Source: Lolium rigidum
Lineage: Eukaryota; Streptophyta; Magnoliopsida; Poales; Poaceae
Assembly: GCF_022539505.1 (NCBI RefSeq)
Contig: NC_061510.1
Location: 97,914,292 to 97,978,291 of the forward strand
Length of the DNA: 64,000 nt
Direction of reading: 5' to 3'
Made by a program: the position numbers and the translations under genes. Positions 40,061 through 52,002 of the stretch are shown here, in pieces. Below the pieces are notes generated by a model. That model worked only from the letters and a program-made list of their open reading frames with translations, searched no databases and was not told the origin of the DNA. Position 1 is the first letter of the stretch, and each line of letters starts with the position of its first letter.

Positions 40061-43000
40061 TCATTTAATCTTCTTCAGCCTTAACCATGGAGCATCTTCA
40101 TCATTTAACTTGATGCTTGGATCAATGTTCACTCCGAAGGGTGGAATTTCATCAAACTTATTATAATCTTCTGACATGTCTGTCTTGTCCTCCACTCCCA
40201 CGATGTTTCTTTTTCCAGAAAGAACTATGTGGCGCTTTGGCTCATCGTTTGATGTATTTGTTTCCTTATGTTTCCTTTTTCTTGGTTTGGTAGACATGTC
40301 CTTCACATAGAAAACCTGGGCCACATCCTTGGCTAGGACGAATGGTTCGTCTCTATACCCAAGATTGTTGAGATCCACTGTTGTCATTCCATACAACTTG
40401 TCTACCTGAACCCCGCCTCCTGTTTTGTTGACCCATTTGCACCTAAACAAAGGGACCTTAAAAGAAGGTCCATAGTCAAGTTCCCATATATCCTCTATGT
40501 AACCATAATATGTGTCATTTGGGCCTTCATTCATTATTGCATCAAATCGGACACCACTGTTTTGGTAGGTGCTCTTTTTATCTTGGGCGATCGTGTAAAA
40601 TGTATTCCCATTTATCTCGTACCCTTGGAAAGTCACTACAGTCGAAGATGGTGTCTGGGCCAGCAAGTACAGCTGATCTTCAATATCTTCGTTATTCAGG
40701 AGATGTTTTTGCAACCAACCGCCGAAAGTCGACATGTGTTCACGTCTAATCCAATCGTTCGACCGCCCGGGTTCGGGAGCGTAGAAAGTTCTTGTGGTCA
40801 CCGATATACGGAGCCACCAAGGTGGAACTTTGTAGAACCGTGTAGTGTGCTTGAGTCAAAGAAATTCCGTCCCTACATATCATTGATTTCCTTCCTAGCG
40901 TGCCTTTTCCACTTAGTCTCCCTTCATGCCGCGATTCGGGAACACCAATCGGCTTAAGGTCGGGAATAAAGTCAACACGAGAATTCAATGACCTCCTCTG
41001 TTCCATAGCCCTTGGAGATGCTTCCTTCCGGCCTAGCACGGTTATGAACATATTTCTTTAAGACTCCCATGAACCTCTCGAAGGGGAACATATTGTGTAG
41101 AAATACGGGACCGAGAATGGAAATCTCATCGACCGGGTGAACGAGGAGATGTGTCATAATATTGAAGAAGGATGGTGGGAACACCAGCTCAAAACTAACC
41201 GGACATTGGACCACATCATTCCGCAACCTCGGTAGAATTTCCGGATTTATTACCTTCTGAGAAATTGCATTGAGGAATGCACATAGCTTCACAATGGGCG
41301 GTCGAACATTTTCCGGTAGAAGCCCCCTCAATGCAATCGGAAGCAACTCGTGTCATTATCACGTGACAGTCATGAGACTTCGGGTTCCGGAATGTTTTCT
41401 TCTCCATATTTGTTATTCCTTTTATATTGGAGGAGAAGCCGGACGGGACCTTGATACTTCTCGGACATTCAAAAAATATTTCCTTCTCTCGCTTTTGTAA
41501 GAGCGTAGGCTGGATAAATGACGTCCTTTAACTCTCTCATGCAGATTTTTGGGGTCTTTCCAACGTTGCTTGGTCCTCCCGTGCTTCGGTGTATCTTTTG
41601 TCTTCCCGTACACGCCCGGAAAGCCTAGCGAGGTTCACGCAAAGATTCTTCGTCACGTGCATCACATCGATTGAAGAGCGGACCTCTAAGACTTTCCAAT
41701 AGGGTAGATCCCAAAATATAGATTTCTTCTTCCACATGGGCGCGTGTCCGGCATCGTCATTCGGAACGGACCGTCCGCCGGGACCCTTTCCAAATATTAC
41801 ATCTAGATCCTTGACCATACCAAATATATCAACACCATCACGATGGGGAGGCTTCCTCCGGTGATCAGCCTCACCGCTGTAATGCTTGCCTTTCTTTCTT
41901 ACGGGATGGGTAATCCTAAGAAATCGACGATGCCCCGTGTACACGACCTTCGACCTTTTTCCAAATAATCACCTTCGAGCTCATGTAAACGAGTGCGTGC
42001 ATGCATTGTATCCCTTGTTTGACTGTCCTGAAATGTTACCAAGAGCAGGCCGGTCATTGATGGTTACGAAAGCAGCGCTCTTAGGTCAAATTCCTCCCGC
42101 TTGTGCTCGTCCCACACACGTACACCTGCTAGGGACCACGGCTGTAGAAGTTCTTCGACTAATGGCTTCGGTACACATCAATGTCGTTCCCGGGTTGCTT
42201 CGGGCCTTGTATGAGCACCGGCATCATAATGAACTTCCGCTTCATGCACAACCAAGGAGGAAGGTTATATATACAAAGAGTCACGAGGCCGAGTGCTATG
42301 GCTGCAGCTCTGCTCTCCAAAAGGATTCATGCCATCTGTACTTAGACCAAACCTTAAGTTCCTTGCATCCTGTGCAAAGTTTGGGAACTCTCTATCGATT
42401 TTTCTCCATTGGGAGCCATCAGCAGGGTGCCTCAACATCTCGTCTTTCTTACGGTCTTCTTTGTGCCATCGCAACAACCTAGCATGCTCTTTATTTCCGA
42501 ACAAGCGTTTCGGCCGTGGTATTATAGGAGCATACCACATAACCTTGGCGAGTAACCCTCTTCCTGGGGCGCTCGCCCTCAACATCACCAGGGTCGTCAT
42601 CTCGTCTGATCTTATACCGCAATGCAGTGCACACCGGACATGCATCCAAATTCTCGTACTCACCACGGTAGACGCAGTCATTAATGCATGCATGTATCTT
42701 TTGCACATCTAATCCTAGAGGGCAGACAATCTTCTTCGCTTCGTACGTACTGGCGGGCAATTCGTTACCCCTTGGAAGCTTCCTGTTAATTATTGTCAGC
42801 AACTTTCCAAATCCTGAGTCAGTGACACCGTTCTCGCCTTCCATTGCAACAATTCCGGTGTGCTTTGCCTAGCTTTTTATGGCCATCTTCGCGAGGTTGG
42901 GTATAACAATTTGTTGTGATCTTCTATCATCTTCTCGAAGGCCAACCTTTCCTTTTCAGTTTCACATTCTCTCCTTGCATCGAAATGGCCCGACCAAGAT

Positions 43001-43377
43001 CATCATCAGCGAGGCTCATCCGGTGCCTCTTGATCTTCTACTTCATTGTCTTCATTGCCTTCGCGAGTATCATCGTATTCAGGGAAATTGGGATAACCGT
43101 CATCATCCTCTTCCTCTTCTTCATTGTCTTCCATCATAACCCCTCTTTCTCCGTGCTTGGTCCAACAATAGTAGCTGGGCATGAAACCTGCCCGCAGAAG
43201 GTGGCTGTGAATGACACTCGAGTGAGCGTAATTTACGATATTCTTGCAGTCGACACATGGACAATACATGAAGCCACCATGTTTGTTTGCCTCAGCCACG
43301 GCGATGAAATTCTCCAGGCCCGAAGTGAACTCGTCAAACCGTCGGTCAATGTACATCCATTGCCGATTCATCTGCAT
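40061..43377 (-). pseudogene. CACTA-C transposase (TNP2-type), multi-exon, inactivated
   Basis: From 43377 downwards: a transposase-associated domain ('MNRQWMYIDRRFDEF', 'YCPCVDCKN'); a Cys-rich linker (42844-42491, 'CPLGLDVQKIHACINDC', 'CPVCTALRYK'); and the TNP2 core (42540-41540: 'RHPADGSQWRKIDREF', 'FGLSTDGMNPFGEQ', 'VYTGHRRFL' as 'MYTGHRRFL', 'RSSIDVMHVTKNLCVN'). The DUF4218-like part follows (41346-40960, 'LRGLLPENVRPPIVKLC', 'FPFERFMGVLKKYVHN'), then DUF4216 (40700-40300, 'YYGYIEDIWELDYG', 'FRCKWVN'). The last frame ends at 40061. The Asp residues of 'STDG' and 'SIDVMH' are present, but frame breaks near 42265, 41900-41600 and 40950 interrupt the gene. Confidence 0.85.
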
Positions 43378-43649
43378 GATATAATTAACATTATATCAAA
43401 AACCATTACATTTTATCAATTACAGATGAAAAGGATAAAATTGTTCACCTCGATGAAGAAGAAAAAAGCAAGTTAAGTGTGGCTTGATTTGTGTAAACTC
43501 AAGTGTCAAATCCTCTTAAGCATTTCATCGAACACCTCTTGTGCATGTGAAGAAGAGAGGAGAGCAATACACCCCTCTTGTGAAGAAAGTGAAAAAATGG
43601 CCAAGTGTGGCTCACATTTGGGCAGGGGCAAGGTCGTATAGCCAGATTG
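43378..43649. other. CACTA-C 5' flank of the transposase gene
   Basis: A/T-rich stretch between the transposase start and the right subterminal repeats; the likely promoter region. No clear TATA box chosen. Confidence 0.4.
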
Positions 43650-43943
43650 GGGACTTTGTCCCGGTTTATAATACAAACCGGGTCCAGAGGTGGGGCCTTT
43701 GGACCCGGTTTGTGTCACAAACCGGGACTAAAGGGTTCCCACGCCCGACACGCCTGCCGCGCCATGCCGGCCACCTTTAGGCCCGGTTTGTAATACAAAC
43801 CGGGTCCAAAGCCACTACGGGACAGGCTCCGAACCAGTGGGGCCGCCCGGGCAAAACGAACCGGGCCTAATGCCCCCAATGGTCCCGGTTTGGTTCTGCA
43901 CTGGGTTATTTGCTTAGGACCAAAGGCCTCTTCTCCACTAGTG
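43650..43943 (-). repeat. CACTA-C right subterminal repeats and TIR
   Basis: At least four 'CCCGGTTTRTAATACAAACC' type inverted motifs, then the terminus 'CTCTTCTCCACTAGTG'. Mirrors 31267-31590. Confidence 0.88.
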
Positions 43944-43946
43944 TTC

Positions 43947-44089
43947 CATCGCGTCCACGTGGAGAGCATTTAGTCCTGATTTGTAACACAACCGAAATTA
44001 AAGAGCGAGCGGTCTTTAATCTTGATTGCTTAGTAACCGGGACTAAAGGTTCTTACAAGTCGGGAATAAAAACCGTTTTTCTACTAGTG
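43947..44089 (+). repeat. CACTA-B right subterminal repeats and TIR
   Basis: Contains 'TAACCGGGACTAAAGG' and ends 'CGTTTTTCTACTAGTG', followed by the TAT duplication. Confidence 0.88.
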
Positions 44090-44092
44090 TAT

Positions 44093-45404
44093 TGAAGAAT
44101 AGATGTAATAGTATACTAGGTCACCACAAGGTGGCACACAGTTAGGTTGGCCGGTTATTCTAGAATAATTAGATTGACCTCAGTTTTAGGGAAGCGATGA
44201 AAATACCGGCTCTTTCATCCGGAAGAAAACCTTGCCAAAAAAAGGGTGCAGATTCGTCAATCTAACTGGATAATGATCATCTTCATTCAATTTTTGTAGA
44301 TATAGTTTCGCAGGAGAGAATTAACGTACGGGTATCAGGTGCGAAAACGCAAAACGGTTGCCTTCTCTTTTAGCTCTCACTTGCTTTACTGTAAGTTGGA
44401 CCCTCCTTTGTCACCATATTCTTCCAGTTGCGCTGAAGGGGACGCATGAATAGGACTCCCGCTTCGTTTCTGCCTGCCTGGTGGTGCGCGCAAACGACAC
44501 GTGGCGCGAGCCTCCCCAAGCATCGCTCAACGACCTGAACGCCCCACACAGAACGGGCGCGGAAGAATTTCTGTTGCTGAAAGATCTGAAACGCGCAGCC
44601 GTGGACGGATCGCTACGCATAATGTGGTTTTGGACGAGGCCCCGTCTGTCGTTTCGAGACGAAATATTCAATTGGCTGATTTTACATTTGTAAACAAACC
44701 TCTTTCTTCTTCTTCTTTTTCAGAAAACGATTCTAGCATTAAGAAAAAAGCATCGAACGGTACAAAACATCTCAGTAAAACAAAAGTTAGGATGCTCTTC
44801 GTTTTTAACCTCCAGACCGTGTCGACGACGCGTCGCCGCTGCAGCTCGTATCATTATATCTCGATATGTATTATTATATCTTACAATTTTTATACTAATC
44901 GATACGTATCGTGATGGTATCTTAATTTAATAGTATCTTACTTGTATCTTGATACATATCGTGGTATCTTTAGTATCCCGTTACAAAGACGATACCGTAC
45001 AGTCCCACACCTATGCTAAAAAATAAATACCTCGTGTGGAAAACTTAAGACTAAACATTGTTTTATAATTTCAATGCTAACTAAGTATTAAACAATAGAA
45101 TGTCCATTAGTTTGGTTGAGATGGGTACAAAATTAAAATAAATTTGTGGGTGCAAGAAAGCAGTCAACTAGTGATTTATGTATCCATTAGACTCTTGTTT
45201 TGTGGGTTCATAATTAGTTATGTTTCTATGATGATTGGATAAGTCGGCCCACATTTATATTATATAAATGAATCATATACATGACCAACACCTATGAGAC
45301 ATAGAATATCATATTTCTATACCCTTGGCCTTCTTAATTTTGATGAAAAAACAATTCACCATCTCACTCTCCAAAAGCTTTTCCCTTACCTGCCTAGCTA
45401 GTAT
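44093..45404. other. Unassigned DNA between CACTA-B and RLG-5
   Basis: No coding frame with support. Around 44850-45000 there is a cluster of 'GATAC' / 'GTATC' words ('CGATACGTATCG', 'TTGATACATATCG'), possibly a decayed inverted-repeat element. A T/C-rich patch lies at 44697-44722 and a long C-run (about 45402-45420) precedes the RLG-5 part. Otherwise nothing recognised. Confidence 0.4.
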
Positions 45405-45703
45405 CCCCCCCCCCTTCCCCCCGACGAGGGTGCTCCTCGGTAATGCCCACCATGAGGGGTTTAGGGTTGACGGAATCCTGCAGGCTAGCACGAGACATCG
45501 GATACCAAACAAACGGGGATAAATATTTACCCAGGTTTGGGGCCCTCGATGAGGTAAAACCCTTACTTCCTACTTGTCTGATCTTGATTATCGAATATAT
45601 CGGGTTACAATGGGGTATCCGATAGGCGGGCCCACCTTAGTCTTTGCGCAATCTTCATGGGCCCCTAGTTGAGCCAAGGGAGGTAGACTAATGTCGGGTA
45701 CCC
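45405..45703 (+). mobile_element. RLG-5: 5' piece of a gypsy-type element, left of the RLG-3 insertion
   Basis: The sequence includes 'GACGAGGGTGCTCCTCGG', 'TTTACCCAGGTTTGGGGCC' and 'ATCGGGTTACAATGGGGT', of the kind seen in LTR or untranslated parts of grass gypsy elements. It ends in TACCC, the target duplication repeated at 61229, where the sequence resumes. The exact LTR start is not clear. Confidence 0.6.
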
Positions 45704-47313
45704 TGCTAGCGTGTAGAAGCTTCCTTGTGACGGCACAGCACACGTCCGTTGGGAACCCCAAGAGGAAGGTATGATGAGCACAGCAGTAAGTTTTCCCTCA
45801 GTAAGAAACCAAGGTTTATCGAACCAGTAGGAGATGAAGGCCACGTGAAGGTTGTTGGTGGAGGAGTGTAGTGCGGCGCAACACCAGTGATTCCGGCGCC
45901 AACGTGGAACCTGCACAACACAATCAAAATACTTTGCCCCAACTTAACAGTGAGGTTGTCAATCTCACCGGCTTGCTGAAAACAAAGGATTAAACGTATG
46001 GTGTGGAGAATAATGTTTGTTTGCGAAGAACAACAAAGAAAAGAGATTGCAGTAGATTGTATTTCAGATGTAAAAGAATGGTCCGGGGTCCACAGTTCAC
46101 TAGTGGTGTCTCTCCAATAAGATAAATAGCATGCTGGGTGAACAAATTACGGATGGGCAATTGAAAAATAAAGATTCAATACATATCATGATTCTCACTA
46201 TGAGATTTAATCAGGGCATTACGACAAAGAACATAGACCGCCATCGAGCATGCATCTATGCCTAAATAGTCCACCTTCAGGTTAGCATCCGCACCCCTTC
46301 CAGTATTAAGTTGCAAACAACAGATAATTGCATTAAGTATGGTGCGTAATGTAATCAGCACAAATATCCTTAGACAAAGCATCGATATTTTATCCCTAGT
46401 AGCAACAGCACATCCACAACCTTAGAACTTTCTATCACTGTCCCAGATTCAATGGAGGCATGAACCCACTATCGAGCATAAATACTCCCTCTTGGAGTTA
46501 CAAGTATCAACTTGGCCAGAGCATCTACTAGCAACGGAGAGCATGCAAGAACATAAACAACACATATATGATAGATTGATAATCAACTTGACATAATATT
46601 ATATATTCATCGGATCCCGCCAAACACAACATGTAGCATTACAAATAGATGATCTTGATCATGTTAGGCAGCTCACAAAATCTAAACATGATAGCACAAG
46701 AGGAGAAGACAACCATCTAGCTACTGCTATGGACCCATAGTCCAAGGATGAACTACTCACACATCAATCCGGAGGCGGGCATGGTGATGTGGAGCCCTTC
46801 GGTGATGATTCCCCTCTCCGGTAGGGTGCCGGAGGCGATCTCCTGAATCCCCCGAGATGGGATTGGCGGCGACGGCGTCTCTGGAAGTATTACCGTATCG
46901 TGGCTCTCGGTAATAGCGTTTTCTCGACGAAGAGTATAAGTAGGCGGAAGGGCAGCGCAGGGGGCGGCACGAGGGCCCCACACCATAGGGCGGCGCGGGG
47001 CCCACCCTGGCCGCACGGCCCTGTGGTGTGGGCGCCTCGTCGCCCCACTTCGTATCCCCTTCGGTCTTCTGGAATCTTCGTGGAAAAATAAGACCCTGGG
47101 CGTTGATTTCGTCCAATTCCGAGAATATTTCCTTTGTAGGATTTCTGAAACCAAAAACAGCGAGAAAACAACAATCGGCGCTTCGGCATCTTGTTAATAG
47201 GTTAGTGCTTGGAAAATGCATAATAATGATGTAAAGTATGTATAAAACATGTGAGTATTGTCATAAAAGTAGCATGGAACATAAGAAATTATAGATACGT
47301 TGGAGACGTATCA
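45704..47313 (-). repeat. RLG-3 3' LTR (left on +), 1610 bp
   Basis: TG...CA ends; partner at 50825-61228 with only scattered differences. Confidence 0.92.
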
Positions 47314-49923
47314 AGCATCCCCAAGCTTAGTTCCTACTCGCCCTCGAGTAGGTAAGCGATAACAACAATAATTTACTGAAGTGACATGCTACCAACATAA
47401 TCTTGATCAACATTATTGTAAAGCATATGAGATGAATGGTGTGATTCAAAGCAATAGATTGCTAACAAAGAGATAATGACTAAACAAGTGAATCATATAG
47501 CAAAACTTTTTATGAATAGTACTTTCAAGACAAGTATCAAAAAGACTTGCATAAGAGCTAACTCATAAAGCAATAGATTCAAAGTAGAAGGCATTGAGGC
47601 AACACAAAGGATGATTAAGTTTCAGCAATTGCTTTCAACTTGTAACATATATATCTCATGGATATTTGTCAACATAGAGTAATATAACAAGTGCAATAAG
47701 TAATCATGTAAGAATCAATGAACACAGTTAACTCAAGTGTTTGCTTCTAAGATAGAAAGAAGTAGGTAAACTGACTCAACATAAAGTAAAAGAATGGCCC
47801 TTCGCAGAGGGAAGCATGGATTACTATTTTTGTGCTAGAGCTTTTTATTTTGAAAACATAGAAACAATTTTGTCAACGGTAGTAATAATTCATATGTGTT
47901 ATGCATAATACTTCCTATAAGTTGCAAGCCTCATGCATAGAATACCAATAGTGCCCGCACCTTGTCCTAATTAGCTTGGATTTACATGGATTATCATTGC
48001 ATAACATATGTTTCAACCAAGTGTCACAAAGGGGTACCTCTATGCCGCCTGTACAAAGGTCCAAGGAGGTCAATCGCATTTGATTTCTCGTTTTTGAATA
48101 ATCTCAACTTAGGACATCCATACCTGGACAATATAGAAAACAGATAATGGACTCCTCTTTAATGCATAAGCATTCAACAACAAATAATATTCTCATAAGA
48201 GATTGAGGATGAATATCCAAACTGAAAACTTCCACCATGATACATGGCTTTGGTTAGTGGCCCAATGTTCGTCTCTAACATATGCATACTCAAACCATTT
48301 GATCATGATAAATCACCCTTACTTCAGACAAGACGGACATGCATAGCAACTCACATGATATTCAACAAAGGTGTAAAAAGTTGATGGCGTCCCCAGAAAC
48401 ATGGTTACCGCTCAACAAGCAACTTATAAGAACTAAAACACATAGCTACATATTCATCACCACAATAGTTTTTAAGCTATTTTCCCATGAGCTATATATT
48501 GCAAAGATAAAGGAATGAAATTTTAAAGGTAGCACTCAAGTAATTTACTTTGGAATGGCATAAAAATACCACATAGTAGGTAGATATGGTGGACACAAAT
48601 GACATGGGTTTTGGCTCAAGGTGTTTGGATGCACGAGAAGCATTTCCTCTCAGTACAAGGCTTAGGCTAGCAAGGTTGTTTGAAGCAAACACAAGTATGA
48701 ACAGGTACAGAAAAACTTACACAAGAACATATTGCAAGCATTATAAGACTCTATATTGTCTTCCTTGTTGTTCAAACACTTTTACCAGAAAATATCTAGA
48801 CCTTAGAGAGACCAATCATGCAAACCAAATTTCAACAAGCTCTACGGTAGTTCTCCACTAATAGATTAAACTACATGATGCAAGAGCTTAAACATGATCT
48901 ATGAGAGCTCAAAACAATTGCCAAGTATCAAGTTATTCAAAACCATATGAAGCATTTTCTGATTCCAACCAAATAGCAATCAACGAAGCAATTTTCAGCC
49001 TAGCTTCGCCATGAACATTAAAGCATAACTAAGAACACAAGTGTTCAATATGAAAAAGCGGAGCGTGTATATCTCCAATACAAGGATTGTGGGATCCAAA
49101 TTTATTCAAACAAAAACAAAAATAAAAGAAAACAGACGCTCCAAGTAAAGAACATAAGATGTGATGGAATAAAAATATAGTTTCACTAGAAGTGACCTGA
49201 TAAGTTGTCGATTAAGAAGGGGATGCCTTGGGCATCCACAAGCTTAGATGCTTGAGTCTTCTTAAAATATGCAGGGATGAACCACGGGGGCATCCCCAAG
49301 CTTAGACTTTTCACTCTTCTTGATCATATTGTATCGTCCTCTTCTCTTGACCCTTGAAAACTTCCTCCACACCAAACTTAAAGCAAACTCATTAGAGGGT
49401 TAGTGCATAATCAAAAATTCATATATTCAGAGGTGACATAATCATTCTTAACACTTCTGGACATTGCACAAAGCTACTGAAAGTTAATGGATCAAATAAA
49501 TCCATTCAACATAGCAAAAGAGGCAATGGGAAATAAAAGGCAGAATCTGTCAAAACAGAACAGTCCGTAAAGACGAATTTTTCTAAGGCACTTAACTTGA
49601 TCAGACGGAAAAACTCAAAACTAATGAAAGTTGCGTACATATCTGAGGATCATGCACGTAAATTTGCAGATTTTTTTGATTTTTCTACAGAGAGATCTAC
49701 GCAAATTCGTGACAGACAGCAATTCTGTTTCTGCGCAGTAATCCAAATCTAGCATCAACTTTACTATAGAGACTTTACTTGGCACAAAAACATGATAAGG
49801 AGAGGTTTCTACAGTAGTAACAACTTCCAAGACTCAACAATACAGTAGTAAAATAAAACCATGGGTTATCTCTCAAGAAGTGCTTTTCTTTAACGCCTTT
49901 TAGCTAGGCGCAGAAAGTGCAAA
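47314..49923 (-). other. RLG-3 3' non-coding region with repeated polypurine-like motifs
   Basis: Collinear with 9318-11902 and 15352-17923. The minus-strand motif 'AGCTTGGGGATGC' is at the LTR (about 47315-47327) and near 49289-49302. A third copy, with one change ('AGCTTGTGGATGC'), is near 49231-49243. Confidence 0.75.
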
Positions 49924-50562
49924 TCAAGTAACATCAAGAGATGAAGCATCAACATCATAATTTGGAGTTTTCTCAACTATGCATTGTATCTTATCTATGT
50001 AAGAAACTCCTTTTTCATTACCTTTAGGCTTACTATCCTCCTTAAATAAATTTTCAGGAACAATCCAATCAAAATTCTTTTCTAATGACTCATGCATTCC
50101 TATGAGTTTATAAGGTATTGGTATTTTAATCTCCCCCTCACAATTGGCTTTATTAGTGTATCTTAGCCTATCTTTTTCCCTTCTTTAAAGGATATTTGCA
50201 AAATTGGTACACAAGCCTAGCATTTTATAACGAATAAAGACTTTCCTAGCTTCTCTAGCTACATCACCAAATTCTCTAAGAAGGGTTTCTAGAACAAAAT
50301 CTTTCTTTTCTCCTTCTTCCATATCACCGAGTGTAAGAAACATATGTTGCATTATTGGATTAAGATTAACAAATCTAGCTTCCAACATGTGCACTAAAGA
50401 GGCAGTAGCAATTTCATAATCAGGAGCAAGTTCTACCAAGGATCTATCTTCAAAATCTTCAGTCTTACTAACATGAGTGAAAAATTCTTCTATATTATCT
50501 TTTCCAATGATAGACCCACTACCTACCGATATATCTTTCAAGGTGAACTTAGGATTAAGCAT
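49924..50562 (-). pseudogene. Unrecognised ORF of RLG-3 (213 codons, one TAA)
   Basis: ATG 50562 ('MLNPKFTLKDISVGSGS'); stop TGA at 49924 after '..YDVDASSLDVT'. One frame runs the whole 639 nt and is broken only by a TAA near 50185. It aligns along its length with the RLG-1 ORF: 'DNIEEFFTHVS', 'EARFVNLNPIMQHMFLTL', 'KKDFVLETLLREFGDV', 'EARKVFIRYKMLGLC' and 'IPYKLIGMHESLEKNFDW'. Long-term collinearity in two elements suggests past selection on the protein. Function unknown. Confidence 0.7.
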
Positions 50563-50795
50563 GATGAAATAAATAAAAGTAAACTAAGCAAACAGAATAA
50601 AATAAAGTAAAGACAAGTAAATAATTTTTTTGTGTTTTGATATAAAGCAAGTAGACAAGACAGAAAGTAAAGCAACTAATTTTTTTGTGTTTTTGAAATA
50701 GAGCAAACAAGAGAGTAAATAAAATAAAGTAAAGCAAGACAAAAAAAAGTAAAGAGATTGGATGTGAAAGACTCCCCTTGCAGCGTGTCTTGATC

Positions 50796-50813
50796 TCCCC
50801 GGCAACGGTGCCA
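50796..50813 (-). promoter_or_regulatory. tRNA-Asp primer-binding site of RLG-3
   Basis: 'TCCCCGGCAACGGTGCCA' on +, one mismatch from the tRNA-Asp(GTC) 3' end; 11 nt from the LTR at 50825. The leader 50563-50795 again has two A/T-rich tandem units. Confidence 0.85.
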
Positions 50814-50824
50814 GAAAAAGTAGC

Positions 50825-52002
50825 TGCTAGCGTGTAGAAGCTTCCTTGTGACGGTACAGCACACGTCCGTTGGGAACCCCAAGAGGAAGGTATGATGAGC
50901 ACAACAGTAAGTTTTTCCTCAGTAAGAAACCAAGGTTTATCGAACCAGTAGGAGATGAAGGCCACGTGAAGGTTGTTGGTGGAGGAGTGTAGTGCGGCGC
51001 AACACCGGTGATTCGGCGCCAACGTGGAACCTGCACAACACAATCAAAATACTTTGCCCCAACTTAACAGTGAGGTTGTCAATCTCACCGGCTTGCTGAA
51101 AACAAAGGATTAAACGTATGGTGTGCAGAATAATGTTTGCTTGCGAAGAACAACAAAGAAAAGACATTGCAGTAGATTGTATTTCAGATGTAAAAGAATG
51201 GACCGGGGTCCACAGTTCACTAGTGGTGTCTCTCCAATAAGATAAATAGCATGCTGGGTGAAAAAATTACAGGTGGGCAATTGACAAATAAAGATTTAAT
51301 ACAGATCATGATGATCACTATGAGATTTAATCAGGGCATTACGACAAAGAACATATACCGTCATCCAGCATGAATCTATGCCTAAATAGTCCACCTTCAG
51401 GTTAGCATCCGCACCCCTTCCAGTATTAAGTTGCAAACAACAGACAATTGCATTAAGTATGGTGCGTAATGTAATCAACACAAATATCCTTAGACAAAGC
51501 ATCGATGTTTTATCCCTAGTAGCAACAGCACATCCACAACCTTAGAACTTTACGTCACTTTGTCCCAGATTCAATGGAGGCATGAACCCACTATCGAGCA
51601 TAAATACTCCCTCTTGGAGTTACAAGTATCAACTTGGCCAGAGCCTCTACTAGCAACAGAGAGCATGCAAGAACATAAACAACACATATATGATAGATTG
51701 ATAATCAACTTGACATAATATTCTATATTCATCGGATCCCGCCAAACACAACATGTAGCATTACAAATAAATGATCTTGATCATGTAGGCAGCTCACAAG
51801 ATCTAAACATGATAGCACAAGAGGAGAAGACAACCATCTAGCTACTGCTATGGACCCATAGTCCAAGCATGAACTACTCACACATCAATCCGGAGGCGGG
51901 CATGGTGATGTAGAGCCCTCCGGTGATGATTCCCCTCTCTGGCAGGGTACCGGAGGCGATCTCCTGAATCCCCCGAGATGGGATTGGCGGCGGCGGCGTC
52001 TC
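50825..52002 (-). repeat. RLG-3 5' LTR, first part (interrupted by RLC-4)
   Basis: Matches the left LTR up to 'GGCGTCTC', where RLC-4 begins. Continues at 60799. Confidence 0.92.

Larger units (their letters stand above)
31267..43943 (-). mobile_element. CACTA-C: full-size CACTA element inside CACTA-B, TSD TTC
   Basis: Left terminus 'CACAAGTGGAAAACGAGGC' at 31267. Right terminus ends at 43943 (reverse complement 'CACTAGTGGAGAAGAGGCC'). TTC lies outside both ends (31264-31266, 43944-43946). Length 12,677 bp. Both main genes read on the minus strand: TNP2-type transposase (43377-40061), then the ULP1-like gene (35464-31738). A 3.9-kb middle region has accessory ORFs and several tandem repeats. 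The left tip reads CACAA rather than CACTA, and both genes are damaged, so it is probably immobile. Confidence 0.92.
29465..44089 (+). mobile_element. CACTA-B: outer CACTA element, deletion derivative, TSD TAT, containing CACTA-C
   Basis: Left terminus 'CACTAGTAGAAAACG' at 29465 and right terminus (reverse complement 'CACTAGTAGAAAAACGG') ending at 44089. TAT lies directly outside each end (29462-29464, 44090-44092). Without CACTA-C it is about 1.95 kb. It holds a stub of the transposase gene start (30044), a MULE-type MITE, the last exons of a ULP1-like gene (30605-30966) and subterminal 'AGTCCCGGTT' repeats at both sides. Non-autonomous. Confidence 0.92.
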
